A program made the translations under genes and the position numbers. Below, piece after piece: positions 24,818-35,700 of a stretch of DNA of 64,000 nt. The notes beneath the pieces are model-generated. The model had not been told where the DNA came from, did not search any database, and was given only the letters and a program-made list of their open reading frames with translations. The first letter of the stretch is position 1, and each line of letters begins with the position of its first letter. Origin of the DNA: Patella vulgata (Eukaryota; Mollusca; Gastropoda; Patellidae); NCBI RefSeq assembly GCF_932274485.2, contig NC_065886.2:18055501-18119500 (forward strand), read 5' to 3'.

Positions 24818-25042
24818 GAGAGAGAGAGAGTGAAATGGGGTTTAATGTCCACTCGACACAAACTAGGTCATTTTGGGACTAACATATGGTTAATTTTATT
24901 TCAATAATTCGCTTGCGTTTAGGGGTCTTTAGCAGTGGGAGGAAACCAAAGAACCCGGAGAAAACCCACGAGGTTGGACTGACGACCCTACTCCTTGTCA
25001 CGTACAACTGGGGAATTGAAACCCCGCCAGTTGACTCAATTC
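24818..25042 (-). repeat. SINE B
   Basis: Reads on minus: (GA)n, GTTTAATGTCCACTCGACAC, AAACTAGGTCATTTTGGGAC, AATTCGCTTGCGTTTAGGGG, the core complement GAACCCGGAGAAAACCCACG, and the head-side CCAGTTGACTCAAT. Confidence 0.85.
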
Positions 25043-25050
25043 ATATAACA

Positions 25051-25112
25051 TTTCAGGCCTAAAGAAAGATCTGCAATAGGCAGATTTAGCTCTTGCATAA
25101 TGCATGTTTAAT
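25051..25112. repeat. AAAGATGCAT-family MITE right end
   Basis: AAGATCTGCAATAGGCAGAT, TTAGCTCTTGCATAATGCAT and GTTTAA match the right terminus of the family; the left part is missing. Confidence 0.55.
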
Positions 25113-25327
25113 TAAGGAAACAAAATCAAAATATCGAAATCTGATAATATCCTCTGGCCTAGATTCAAGAGGATTTAAATCAGGCCCATCAATTAGATTA
25201 CCTAAACACATTAAGATGGCGAGGAATGTGTTATAATATCATGACATCATACAACAATGAACAAACTTGGCGATCAACCTACTGCAACACCACAGACAGT
25301 TCAACTGGGAAGATCTGTTTTGTTGAC

Positions 25328-25569
25328 AGAGAGAGAGAGAGATGGTATTTAATCCACTGAACACAAACTAGGTCATTTTGGGACTAACAAATGGTTCCAT
25401 TTTATTTCAATAATTGGCTTGCGCATAGGGGTCTTAAGCAGTGGGAGGAAACCAGAGAACCCGAAGAAAACCCACGAGGTTGAACAGGCGACTCTACTCC
25501 TTGTCACGTACAATGACAGACCTTATGATACGGCTCGCACATGCTAACCATTCGGCCACCCAACCCCCT
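25328..25569 (-). repeat. SINE B, near full length
   Basis: Minus-strand copy from the (GA)n tail through CACAAACTAGGTCATTTTGG and AAACCCACGAGGTTG to the tRNA-like head read as ATGCTAACCATTCGGCCACC at the right. Confidence 0.85.
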
Positions 25570-26074
25570 GTTAAGAAATTGAAAAAGTAAAGTGTTGTTT
25601 TAATGTATCAAATATGTCAATAAGAAACTAAGTAGAAAAAGTAAATCGTTGTTGGACTGATATTCCAATTAGAAATTCAACTTTTACTATATTGTAGTTT
25701 GCAAGGGATTCCTATATAAATGGCTTAAATCAATCTCAGGGACTTTAATGTATAGTAAAAATGGTAAATATTTTAAACTTTTTTTAGGCTTTTTTAGGAA
25801 TTTAATTTATTTCGGGTTGTTTTTGTTTTTTTAATTTTAAATCATTCTTTCAAGAAATATTACGAAAATAGCAACATTGGCTTTTTGCGATTTCCACTAA
25901 TTAGTAATAAGAATAGCAACATTGGCTTTTTGTGATTTTCACTAATTAGTAATAAAATAGATAGCACCCCACCATTTTTTGAAAGAGAGTCTATAATAAT
26001 AGTATGAACCCCACTATAAGACAAACTCCAATACTCTAGTAAGTGTAGGTGCAAGAGAACCACAAATGAGCGAC

Positions 26075-26365
26075 TATACTATATACCGGAAAACACCCGG
26101 AAAACACCGAAAAACTATCGGAAAACACGATGTTATACTGAATACCGGAAAACACTAAATACCGGAAAACACCGTAAATAGGTAACCCGGAGCCTGGTCC
26201 TCTGTGTGCGGTCTTATAGACCTAGGGTTCCGGTATTTAGTGTGTTTTCCGGTATTTAGTGTTTTTCCGGTGTTTTCCGGTATTCAGTATATAACATGGT
26301 GTTTTCCGGGAGTTTTCCAGTGTTTTCTGGTAGTTTTCCGGTTGTTTTCCAGTGTTTTGCAGTAT
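26075..26365. repeat. Palindrome built from GGAAAACACC units
   Basis: The left half repeats CCGGAAAACACC-type units and the right half repeats the complement (GGTGTTTTCCGG), with outer ACTATACTATATACC matched by the inverse near 26355. About 290 bp with at least four units per arm and a central spacer near 26185-26220. Confidence 0.75.
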
Positions 26366-26984
26366 ATAGTATAACCCCAAATGAGTGGCAAAGCCCTTTT
26401 CTCTACACACTCACCTACCAACTTACTAACCACATAAAAATGTTTTTAAAATGCACCGAGTTCCTAAATTAAACTAACACTATACAATTTTTCTCTTTTT
26501 TGTTTATCATTAGGACAGCTAGCTTCTGTTGTTTTATAAGGAAACGACTTTCTACCAGGCGGCATGGCTAATAATATTAATACACTAATAATAATAATAA
26601 TAGTTTTCTATATAGTCAGCTGATCGAACTGTCATTTTCAGCCGGCATAAAAATACCTATCCTATGATCTATGATAATAATAGGTTTACTAACACCATTC
26701 CTTTTATTTGAGAAATTTTGAAAAAAAAAAAAACGATGAGAGTTTTGTTTTTACATTCCATCAAGAAGATGAAGGAGTCTTACCATAATCATCGGTGCCC
26801 ACTAAATATCACGCTAAATGGACTCTAGTCATTGCTTGTGTTCATTTTCCGACAGTCACTGAAAAGGGCTAACACTTACAAGTTGAATATTCGTATTCGT
26901 AAATTGTCTCGACTGTCGCGCAAGTACTTGTTACGATAATAAACGAAGCCTCGGTTTTCTATGTTCAAGTAGCTAAGTCTCTAA

Positions 26985-27619
26985 CTCAATATCATTCAAA
27001 GTCTTCGACACTGAAAACACAAATTATTTGTCAATTTAAATCAACACTGATGTTGTGATCTTACCGGGAAAAGATGGGCTTCCGATATCCAATATTTAAA
27101 ACAAAATAAGCATTTTACCATTGGTACACGAATCGTGTACCATGGCCATTTGTAACAAGGGACTCGAAGAACGAGGCTAAACATATTCCACAAGTCGTGT
27201 CAAACGGTGACGTCATATTCTTATCTGGGGAGCATACGCAATAAATACTATCGCCGCAGACTGGAATAGCCCGGGCCCTTATTCACGAAAACTTAAACTA
27301 AGATAAAATCGAAATTTTAAGAAATACTGCAATTCGATTGGCTGACCAATAAAATCAATTTGCATATATCCAATGAAGATCTTCCTCAGTGTGCCGCGAA
27401 ATTTTGAACGGCACACTAAGAAAATGTGAAAAACCACGTGTTCCCAATTGAGTATTCACTGGTGTATACTCATAAGTTTATAGCTGTGGCTTTCATAATT
27501 TTGGGGGGTTGGGTGGCTGAATGGTTAGCATGTGCGCTCTGTACCATAAAGTCTGTCATTGAGTCAAGCGAATTATTGAAATAAAATTTATGTTAGTCCC
27601 GAAATGACCTAGTTAAACC

Positions 27620-27660
<41 letters not shown>

Positions 27661-28010
27661 TTTAGTTTGAGTTATTCTATGTGTCTATGACTATAGTCTC
27701 TGTCTATGGTTGTATTCTGTCTGACTTACCATGTTTTTATTTTGCAAAATTAAAATATTTTTCATATATATTTAGCCAAGTGTGCAGCTATTTTTTCATG
27801 TTTTCCAAGGTGTGCCAAAAAAAGGTTGAGAACCACTGCGCTAGAAATTGCCATTCAATTGAGACTTCTGGCGTATTTTGCCAAACATAAATGATTAGAA
27901 ATTATAGTAAAAACGGAAACGATTGAATGTAAATCAGTTTAAATAAACATTCATTGTACATTATTATATTAATCGCGACCCATTTGTGTCCATTTCTAGG
28001 TCCTAAATAA
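26985..28010. repeat. Family E repeat, copy 1, interrupted by other repeats
   Basis: Shares AACACAAATTA, AATCAACACTGATGTTGT, TATCCAATATTTAA, a GTACACGAATCGTGTAC near-palindrome (27123) and ATGATTAGAAATTATA (27889) with copies at 36545-36980 and 37465-37910. A SINE B sits inside. Confidence 0.6.
27504..27657 (+). repeat. SINE B, internally deleted
   Basis: Intact head GGTTGGGTGGCTGAATGGTT with box-A-like sequence, then a jump from GTCATTGAGTCAA to GCGAATTATTGAAATAAAA and a tail of (CT)n; the box B and core region is lost. Confidence 0.8.
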
Positions 28011-28084
28011 TAATATTAGCGATTTAGCCCATTAACGTTTATGGCAGACAGTATCTAATACATGTACACTCAATGAGTAAATAC

Positions 28085-28199
28085 CTCAGCCATCCGATGA
28101 TCTAGGAAGTTGATTGTGAACTTTCCTTGTGGATAAATGCCTAAATGATAATTTATATAACGTTTGAAGCCAGAAAAAGACCTAATACATCTTTAATAT
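28085..28199. repeat. AAAGATGCAT-family MITE, right half
   Basis: GCCATCCGATGATCTAGGAA, TTTATATAACGTTTGAAGCC and ATACATCTTTAA correspond to the right half of the copy ending at 41605. Confidence 0.5.
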
Positions 28200-28821
28200 A
28201 ATCTGAGCAGCCCTGGATTTTTTTCTTGTGGTTAACCCAGTTCTTTGAAAATACCGGTAGGATATTTTTTCGAAGAAATAAAAATTTCAAGTTATTCAGT
28301 TATTCTTTAAAAATTATTTACAACCATGCTAAGTGTAATATATTGTATCACAATAATTAATATTTAACATTTAATATTCAAGATAAATAATAATATAATT
28401 TTACAAGATTCCAATATTTGTTTCAATAATGTTTTTTACTTCTCAGGATATTATTTCCTTTTTAAAAAGTATAAAATTCGATTTGTCCCGGTGTAGTTTA
28501 ATCTGATCTGACGATACCTGATTAAAATCTATGGTCAAATTAATGTTTCTAACGACGGCCAAATTTTCTACATTTTGGTTTAAATTAAATATATATGAAG
28601 AGAAAAAGAAATTATTTATTGTTGTTCCTGCATTTCGTGTATAAAAAATATTTTATCAAAGATGGTTAGGAAGGTATCTTAAAAGGTAGTGATAGGGTAT
28701 AATATAGGACGAAATAAAGAATATCGAACTTTTAATATTAAACGTACTTCAGGATATACTTTTGTATTCTTTTCTACATAAAGAATTCTAATCACGGGGG
28801 GTAACTCCTCTTCATATTCCT

Positions 28822-29056
28822 GGATTCAGACTAGTAATCCTCTTTGATGAACATTCCGATGATCCTAATCTTTAAAACAATAAACAGCCCAACATGTCAC
28901 CATTTTTACGTCTGTCAAAGTAATCTATAGGCTCTGACATCAAATTTGTACGTTATTTCCCTACTTACTGATCCTTCAGCCTCAAAATCCTGATTATTCA
29001 CCAAAACATGGCAGCATATTCTTGAAATCAGGGGAAGCAATTACTAGTCTTAGTCC
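28822..29056. mobile_element. Family D MITE, both ends present
   Basis: Left GGATTCAGACTAGTAATCCT and right AGCAATTACTAGTCTTAGTC-C are inverted repeats of about 20 bp; 235 bp long with the internal AACATTCCGATGATCCTAAT block. Confidence 0.7.
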
Positions 29057-29215
29057 TGTATACCCACTTAATCTTAATGGCCAATAAAAAGTTAACTTTC
29101 TAGCTACCATGTCAATTTCCAATAAAACTGCAAGCAATTTTAAAGATATAACATTTTTTTAAAACATTATTTTAAAAAAAAATGCTGATGAAAAGTATAG
29201 GAGGTGAAATTTCTC

Positions 29216-29296
29216 TTACAGCACATTGCATAGCGTATGCCCGTCTTCATTGGCCCGGTTGGTTCAGAAATTAGAAGGTTTGAACCATTTTATTTT
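29216..29296 (+). repeat. SINE A tail fragment
   Basis: TACAGCACATTGCATAGCGT, ATGCCCGTCTTCATTGGCCC and a decayed terminal region, followed by an (AAT)n-type run. Confidence 0.65.
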
Positions 29297-29965
29297 ATAA
29301 TAATAATAATAATAATAACTTTATTTAAGAAGGGTATACTACACCTTATCATATACTACAACTTATATTGTGATTTTCTCGCAATCTTTAATAACATCCC
29401 AATCGTCCTATTAATATAGGCCTATACTTGACTATCAAATTATTGAGGTTTGACAATACTGTGACACTATTATATGGACGTTCGCTCAATCACGGCCTGA
29501 TAAACCATTAAATCCTAATATTATCATAGACTTGGGCATACAGACCCCAAAATTATAAGTGGGACAGTAGAATTTTTTGCCCCCAAATTTGAGATTATTA
29601 CCAGTTGAACAATTTTTTAATCATGAGTACTTTATGTTTTATTATACACCGTTAACATAATAATATCGAGATAAGGGTAGATATGTAAACATTGGTGGCA
29701 TGGCGACGTCAGCTTTAATATTTATTAAAGACAAGTTGCGAGCTAGCTGAACTCCAGGTCAAGAGATAGACATATCTATCCGCGAATAATAAAAGATCAA
29801 TTACGTTGATAGAAAGTGTATAATAAAGGTGGAACAGAATTATTCAGTAGCACCGTAACAATATACGTTATTAGGTGTTATTGTTAACGGATCAACTTTT
29901 CATTTTTAATAAGTAGACCTATACTGACGATGTAAGGAATGTTTCTATGTACATGAATATGTAAA

Positions 29966-32301
29966 ATGGTTTTTGCTGTCGTTCTGTCCCTTTGTTTGTT
30001 GCATTTACCAGGTAAATTAATTAATTTTACTTTATGCCGAATAAAACATTATTTAAAGAATATTTAATGAAGCTAAACATCTCTATAAAGTGTTAATAGA
30101 ACTTGGTATCTCAAATTCTGATGGGTGAAGATGTATGCGGTTCACTTTCTCTTCCGTAATATTTAGTGGAACTCGTTTTGTTTACTAATTTTTGTTTCGT
30201 TTCTTTTCTTGGGCGGGGTGTGTGTGTGTGTGTGTGTGTGGAGAAGGGGGGGGGGGGGGTCTTAAGGTGAGTTATAGCTGAACATTGGCTGGATGCATGG
30301 ACCCTTAAATTTTTGACACCTACCTCGCAGCATCACACTAATCTAATTATTCATCTTATTCAGCAAGATGTTCTTGCTATCAAAGAAAATATTTTTTTAA
30401 GTAAAACAAATGGGATCGCTGTTGTTAAACTTGTATATTGTTTTGCAGAGGTCTGGAGTTTAGAATGTTATATTTGTGATAGCGGCTGGACCAATCAACT
30501 CTGTACACAGAAAACTACGACTTGTCAATCAGGTGAAATATGCTCCAATACGCTTGAAAGAAAACAGTTCGAAGGCCGACTTTTTACAAAGGTATAAATA
30601 GTTGATGTCTTGTAACGTCATATTGTTATTTCGCAAAGTTGCAATGTTTGTGGGCTCAAAGCAGAATATCTGAGTTCAAATAACGACGAATCTGTAATGT
30701 GTGGCGCCTAAGGGTTTCATATATATCTAGTCCTTCGGATGAGACGAAACACTGAGGTCCCGTGTACAAATTACACGTAAAAGATCTCTTGGTGGATTGG
30801 AATTCGAAGGGCGAACGTGCTAAAATTTCGATACTACTGTTTTCTCTGATATCTTTACTAATGCTAATGCGAAATACTATGAGAAACAATCACCATTATA
30901 TTGAGTGGAGGTTGAACTCCATTCCGGAAGCCGCGGTGGCTCAGTGAGTAAGATGATGGCTTGCCAACCTGAAAGTCCCGTGTTCGATCCTGGTGATGGC
31001 CGAGAAAGTTCACCGGGATTTTCCGACGTGGTTACCCCCTTGTCAGGTGTACAGGATAGAAAATCTCGCCAGGGACAACGTATAGGCGTTCGGATAGGAC
31101 GAGAACCCGAGGTCCCGTGTACACATTGACGTGCAAGTAAAAGAACCGTTACTAATATGTATCAAGATAGGAATCCAGAATAATGCAATTATGCATTCCC
31201 AGGGACAGAATTAACTAAACGATTGAATTATTTTGTAATAATAACCCGCTTGTATCTTGATGTTTTCAACAATAAATGACTGAAAGCAACAGGCATCGAA
31301 ATGTTAAACAAGGGTAGCTTTTTATACGCCAACATTTTAATATGGTCGCATATTGCCGCTACCCCCGCCCGAAGGTCCATCCGTAGTTCATATTTCTTGT
31401 TAACACAACAATATATTTTTGAAATTGTGTTTTCTATTTCATTAAAACATTAAAAACCTGTTGATTTTCAAAGATTTTCAAAAATACCATACAAAGTTAT
31501 TCCTCATTGTTACGAAATCTTGTTAGCGCTGTAGAAGCTTAAATTGACGTCAAATCATTCTGAAATTAATATGGGTTGATTTTTATATGGAAAGGAAGAG
31601 CTGTATTGACTTCCACAGTTATTACTTATTTGTTACGAAATCTTGTTTTAAATGTTTGGACGACTTAGCTGCTGGTGGGTGTATGTTTAGTTGCATGGTA
31701 GTCTGTCGATTTAGTAACAAACGTGTCTCTGACTCTTATCCAAGTTCAGCCACATCAAGGTTTGCCCTTGTCAGTGGTGCAAGATAAAGGGCGTGGTTAG
31801 GCTAAGCGCCATTGTATTGCCAAGAACGTTCAAGATTCCCTGGCAGTCGGGAACATAAATAAGGGTAGGCCATAACGCCGCTAGCATGTCAAAATTTCCG
31901 GCATGGAACATTGCATAGCTTATGTTCGTCCGTCGACATTGGTCCGGTTGGCGCACAAAAGTAGGTTGTTAAACCCCATTTCATTTCTTTACAGGGTGTC
32001 GGATATTAGAGGGAAAAGTGTGGAATCGGTGATACTGCCATTATTGGCTCCAAAACGTAGGGTTGTCTGATGTCTCTTTGTTAGTAGGGGTTTATATAAA
32101 TAAGTTTTGTTTTATTATTTTCAGGGATGTATGGAAAGGCAGTTGTGTCATGATTTGCAATCATTAAACGACAGAAAAACCTGTAGAGATACGCCTTCTG
32201 TTTGCGTTCATTGCTGTGATAGTACTTTATGTAATCAAGGACAGATAACTCGTAGCTTCTTACCGATAATATTGTTATCGACAGCCCTGGGCTTGATATA
32301 A
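29966..32301 (+). CDS. Ly6/uPAR three-finger protein, secreted or GPI-anchored, complete
   Basis: Exons 29966-30011, 30449-30591 and 32125-32301 have GT/AG borders and consistent phase; 366 nt = 121 aa. The N-terminus MVFAVVLSLCLLHLP is a signal peptide, with cleavage probably just before LECYIC. The mature part has 12 cysteines in Ly6/three-finger order: LECYIC at the start and CC-x4-CN (CCDSTLCN) at the end. The C-terminus RSFLPIILLSTALGLI is hydrophobic and ends without charged residues, as in a GPI-attachment signal. The family mostly acts at the cell surface as receptors or modulators; no ligand can be inferred. Twelve cysteines are two more than the usual ten, suggesting an extra disulphide. 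It lies 0.5 kb upstream of the dehydrogenase on the same strand. Confidence 0.9.
30212..30260. repeat. (GT)n microsatellite and poly-G run
   Basis: About eleven GT units at 30219-30240 followed by a G run at 30246-30259, in the first intron of the Ly6-like gene. Confidence 0.85.
30716..30812 (+). repeat. SINE A middle fragment
   Basis: CTAGTCCTTCGGATGAGACG, GAGGTCCCGTGTACA and ACGTAAAAGATCTCTTGG belong to the family body; neither end is present. Confidence 0.75.
30924..31150 (+). repeat. SINE A, 5' half
   Basis: tRNA-like head GCCGCGGTGGCTCAGTGAGT with box B GTGTTCGATCC, then GGCCGAGAAAGTTCA and the body to GTACACATTGACGTGCA; it stops before the tail. Confidence 0.85.
31757..31988 (+). repeat. 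SINE A, 3' half
   Basis: From CCTTGTCAGTGGTGCA through CATTGCATAGCTTATGTTCG to the exact family end GTTAAACCCCATTTCATTTC. It lies in intron 2 of the Ly6-like gene. Confidence 0.75.
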
Positions 32302-32774
32302 ATGACAGATTAATTCAGTGAAATGGAACCGCGGTTGTTGAGCGGCAAGTAAATTGGGCATAAAAGAACCATTTGATTTTTCAAGCCTGGTCTCCACTTA
32401 TGTTGCGTAGCTCCTGCGATAAATCTCTCGAATACGATTCTAAAATTATAGTTGGCCAAATAGTAAGTTCGTTGTATGTGACGTCACAGAAACGACATCT
32501 CAACAGCCCCCAATAGGGCGAGTCAAAGCCCTATATGAGTTCCTACTACTGTACACAGTAATATATTATAGGCCTATATATATATATATAGATCTAAATT
32601 ATGGAACTGTAAAGTCAAATTAAATCAACTCAAATCAACCATATAAAACGATCTCTAAAGTGAGAGTATCTCTTTAAGCATTTACATAATGAACAATAGA
32701 AATGATACACAAGATAACCTATTTAATTTATGATTAGTCAACTTATCTACAAAATAGTCTGCAATATAGGTAAA

Positions 32775-35700
32775 ATGGCGAACTCAGAAAATACAGCCGC
32801 TGTCCTACATGCTGCAAATGATCTTCGCATGGTGAGTAGATTTTTAAGGGTGTTTTATTTCATACATAAATGAATATGACATTTTATATAAAATATATCA
32901 TATTGTTTGAATTATGAAATATGTACCAAAGCCTCAGGTACGCAAATATGACCACGGCGATACGTGTAGACAGGTCTAAATGAATATGACTATTTACATA
33001 GTTTATATTTAGCCAACACAAAACCCGAATCGTCCTGTAAATAAATCAGAACATAATAAATAATATAAGTTACATGAGTTATATTTAGCCTGCACAGTAG
33101 CTGAATATGCACAAAAAACTTTATCATTCAAAAGAGTGATAAGATTAAGTTCAGTTTATGTGCTTGTCAAATCCAATGTCCCTTCACCAGAGACAGGCGC
33201 CATTGTGGGAGCCGGGGTGGGTCATTGATTAAGATGGTGGCTCGCTAACCTGAAGGTCGCGTGTTTCGATCCTGGAGAAAGTTCATCGTGATTTTCCGAC
33301 GCCGCCCCCCCCCCCCTTGCCTTGTCAGTGGTACCCCCGTACTGGCAAGGGACAATGTATAGTTCCTATAGGACGAAAAACCGAGTTCCCGTGTACACAT
33401 TGACGTGCACGTAAAAGAACCGTTAACAGTTGGAATTAGAAATAAGGCTAGGGCGTAGTTCTGCTAACCGGGCAAAATTTCCATCATTGCATACTGTATG
33501 GCGTATGTCCGTCTCAATTTACCCAGTCGGTGAAGTAGGACGTTAAACCTCTTATCATTTTATTTCAAACTCCATTCCTGCCTTCCTTCCTGAATGCGGG
33601 ATTATAAAACCGCCCATTCTCCAGCTCGTTACACACGGGAAAGATGTGTATTCCTAACAATTATTTGGGTCAATTTGCAAAAAAATCCTTGATTTTGTCC
33701 ACGAAGCAAGTGAGTGACACCACTACACTTTTATTTAAGTAGCTCTTATAAGGTAAAAAGCTTCACAAAACGACCTATTTTGGGCGAAGAGTGATTTTCT
33801 GTAGTCACAAACGGACACAGCTCACCAAATATTTCTACGCCGTCACCGCGAAAGTTATTTTTAGTCTTTCTCTCCCTTTCCCTTTTTCCCAGTTTTGCAT
33901 GGCGATTTTTGTTGACTTTTTGGTGTAAAATCGAAGAAAAGGGTTTGAAAATACATTTTCTACCAGGTTTTGGTGAATATTCACAGGGGCGGATTGGGGC
34001 CGGGAACCGGGCTCCCGTGTCGGAGCGGCCCCTTTTACTCACCGCGGAGCCCGGACGGGGGTCCGGGGACTTTCCCCCAGGAAAATTTTGAAAAATGAAC
34101 CCCAAATATGCGATTTGGTGGCATATCTGATTAATTTAGGCCAAAATTCTGTAATTTCATGGGGGGTTGGATGGCCGAATGGTTAGCACGTGCGTGCTGT
34201 ATCATACGGCCTGTCATTGAGTCAACTGACGTGGTTTCGAATCCTCGGTTGTACGTGGGTTTTCTCCGGGTCCTCCAGTTTCCTCCCACTGCTAAAGACC
34301 CCTACGCGCAAGCGAATTATTGAAATAAAATTAAACCGTATGTTAGTCTCGAAATGACCTAGTTTGTGTCGAGTGGACGTTAAACCCCATTTCTCTCTCT
34401 CTCTCTCTCCCTCTCTCTCTCTCTCTCGGTAATTTCATCTCTGAAAATAACGAGTTAATAAAAATGTCAAGGAAATCGTTTCGCACTCATATTCAGCCAA
34501 CAGACCAGCTATCATCAAATTTTGCTGAGGACTTAAAATTGAATTATTTTTGGAGTTACGAACCATCGTAACAGTGTCAGGTGAATCCTATGAAATTTTC
34601 GGATGAAATTCGGAATCCCCATTGCAGGATTCCGAATTTCGGCCCACACCCAGCCCAGAAAGTCTATTATACCAGCCCATTCCAGACTCCAATGATGGCG
34701 TGGCGGCCCGTTAAAACCACCGGCCACATACAACATGATCATCATCGCTCCATGGCCAGTCCTATTTACTCCCCCCCACCATATAATGTTCAGCAGAAAA
34801 AGTTTTTTTTAGAGGAATTGGACAAAATTATTTTTTTCATTTTTTGTCCGATCGGCCCTTCGGGCGATCGATCCGTCCCTGAATATTCATGATTTTGAGG
34901 CGGAAGGATACAAGAGTTGAGAGGTTGGTTAGGTTGAAATGTAGGTTCCAAAATTGCATGTTTTCTTATCTCTACTTCCAGCTTGTGTATCTCAAGTTTT
35001 TCATGGTGAACCTCATACGTGCTTTTGGGCAAGAGGTTGCCACATGTTGCTCCATCTGCGGTAGAAAGCGTTCTACCCAACGAAAATTTGGGAAAAAGTT
35101 AGAGCCGGTCTAAGAGACGAGAATTAACATTAAAGTCAATGGGAAAATGTTTAGTGATCTGTGGTCACACAACGCAGGAGGGTGGAAACATGATCTATCT
35201 TCAATGGCTGATTCGTTATATATTCTCTCAATGATAATCATACGTCAAAATAATAATCATACGTCACATTATGACCTCGCATTCATTGTTTTATACAATA
35301 TTATGATAATAGATACGTAAACAAACAAGGGCATGCTTATAAAGAACCCTTTTCGTTGCATGGGAACTGCGGTGACTCTGGCTCACTAACCAGAAGTTCT
35401 GGGGTTCGATCCCGCTATTGGCCGATAAAGTTCCCCTGGAATTAACAGTGGTGCAGGAAACCGAGTTTGTGTGTACTGGCATGCCCGTAAAAGAACCTTG
35501 ACAGTTGGAATTTTAAATAAGACCAGGCCCCAAGTTCACTAAGCATTCTCAGACTGAAGTTGAGAATTTGCTCAACTTTTAATCACTGTTTATGAGAAAT
35601 ATCTTTGATGCAGAAACACAAAATTTTGCACATAGTTTCTTATGGATGAATCTGATACATTCAAACAACAAAATTATTATAAAGGGCTATATTTTAGTTC

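Larger units (their letters stand above)
23960..29965. other. Intergenic between ASB-like and Ly6-like starts
   Basis: No coding exon recognised. It holds a poly-T run (about 23958-23983), a family G MITE, SINE A and B fragments, a 2 x 49-bp tandem duplication (25865-25962, AATAGCAACATTGGCTTTTT), a GGAAAACACC palindrome (26075-26365), a family E repeat copy (about 26985-28010) and a family D MITE. Upstream promoters of the two divergent genes must lie here but cannot be pinpointed. Confidence 0.6.
33813..35165 (-). mobile_element. Family C element, interrupted by a hAT-like insertion
   Basis: Minus-strand copy of the 460-bp element at 12830-13289. The outer ends are GGACACAGCTCACC and a diverged GATCTGTG. 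It is split at AATATTCA by the 898-bp element at 33984-34881; the two parts are 33813-33983 and 34882-35165. Confidence 0.85.

Noticed and set aside
30905-31129. 74-residue ORF beginning MEVELHSGSRGG
   Set aside because: Translation of a SINE A head and body.
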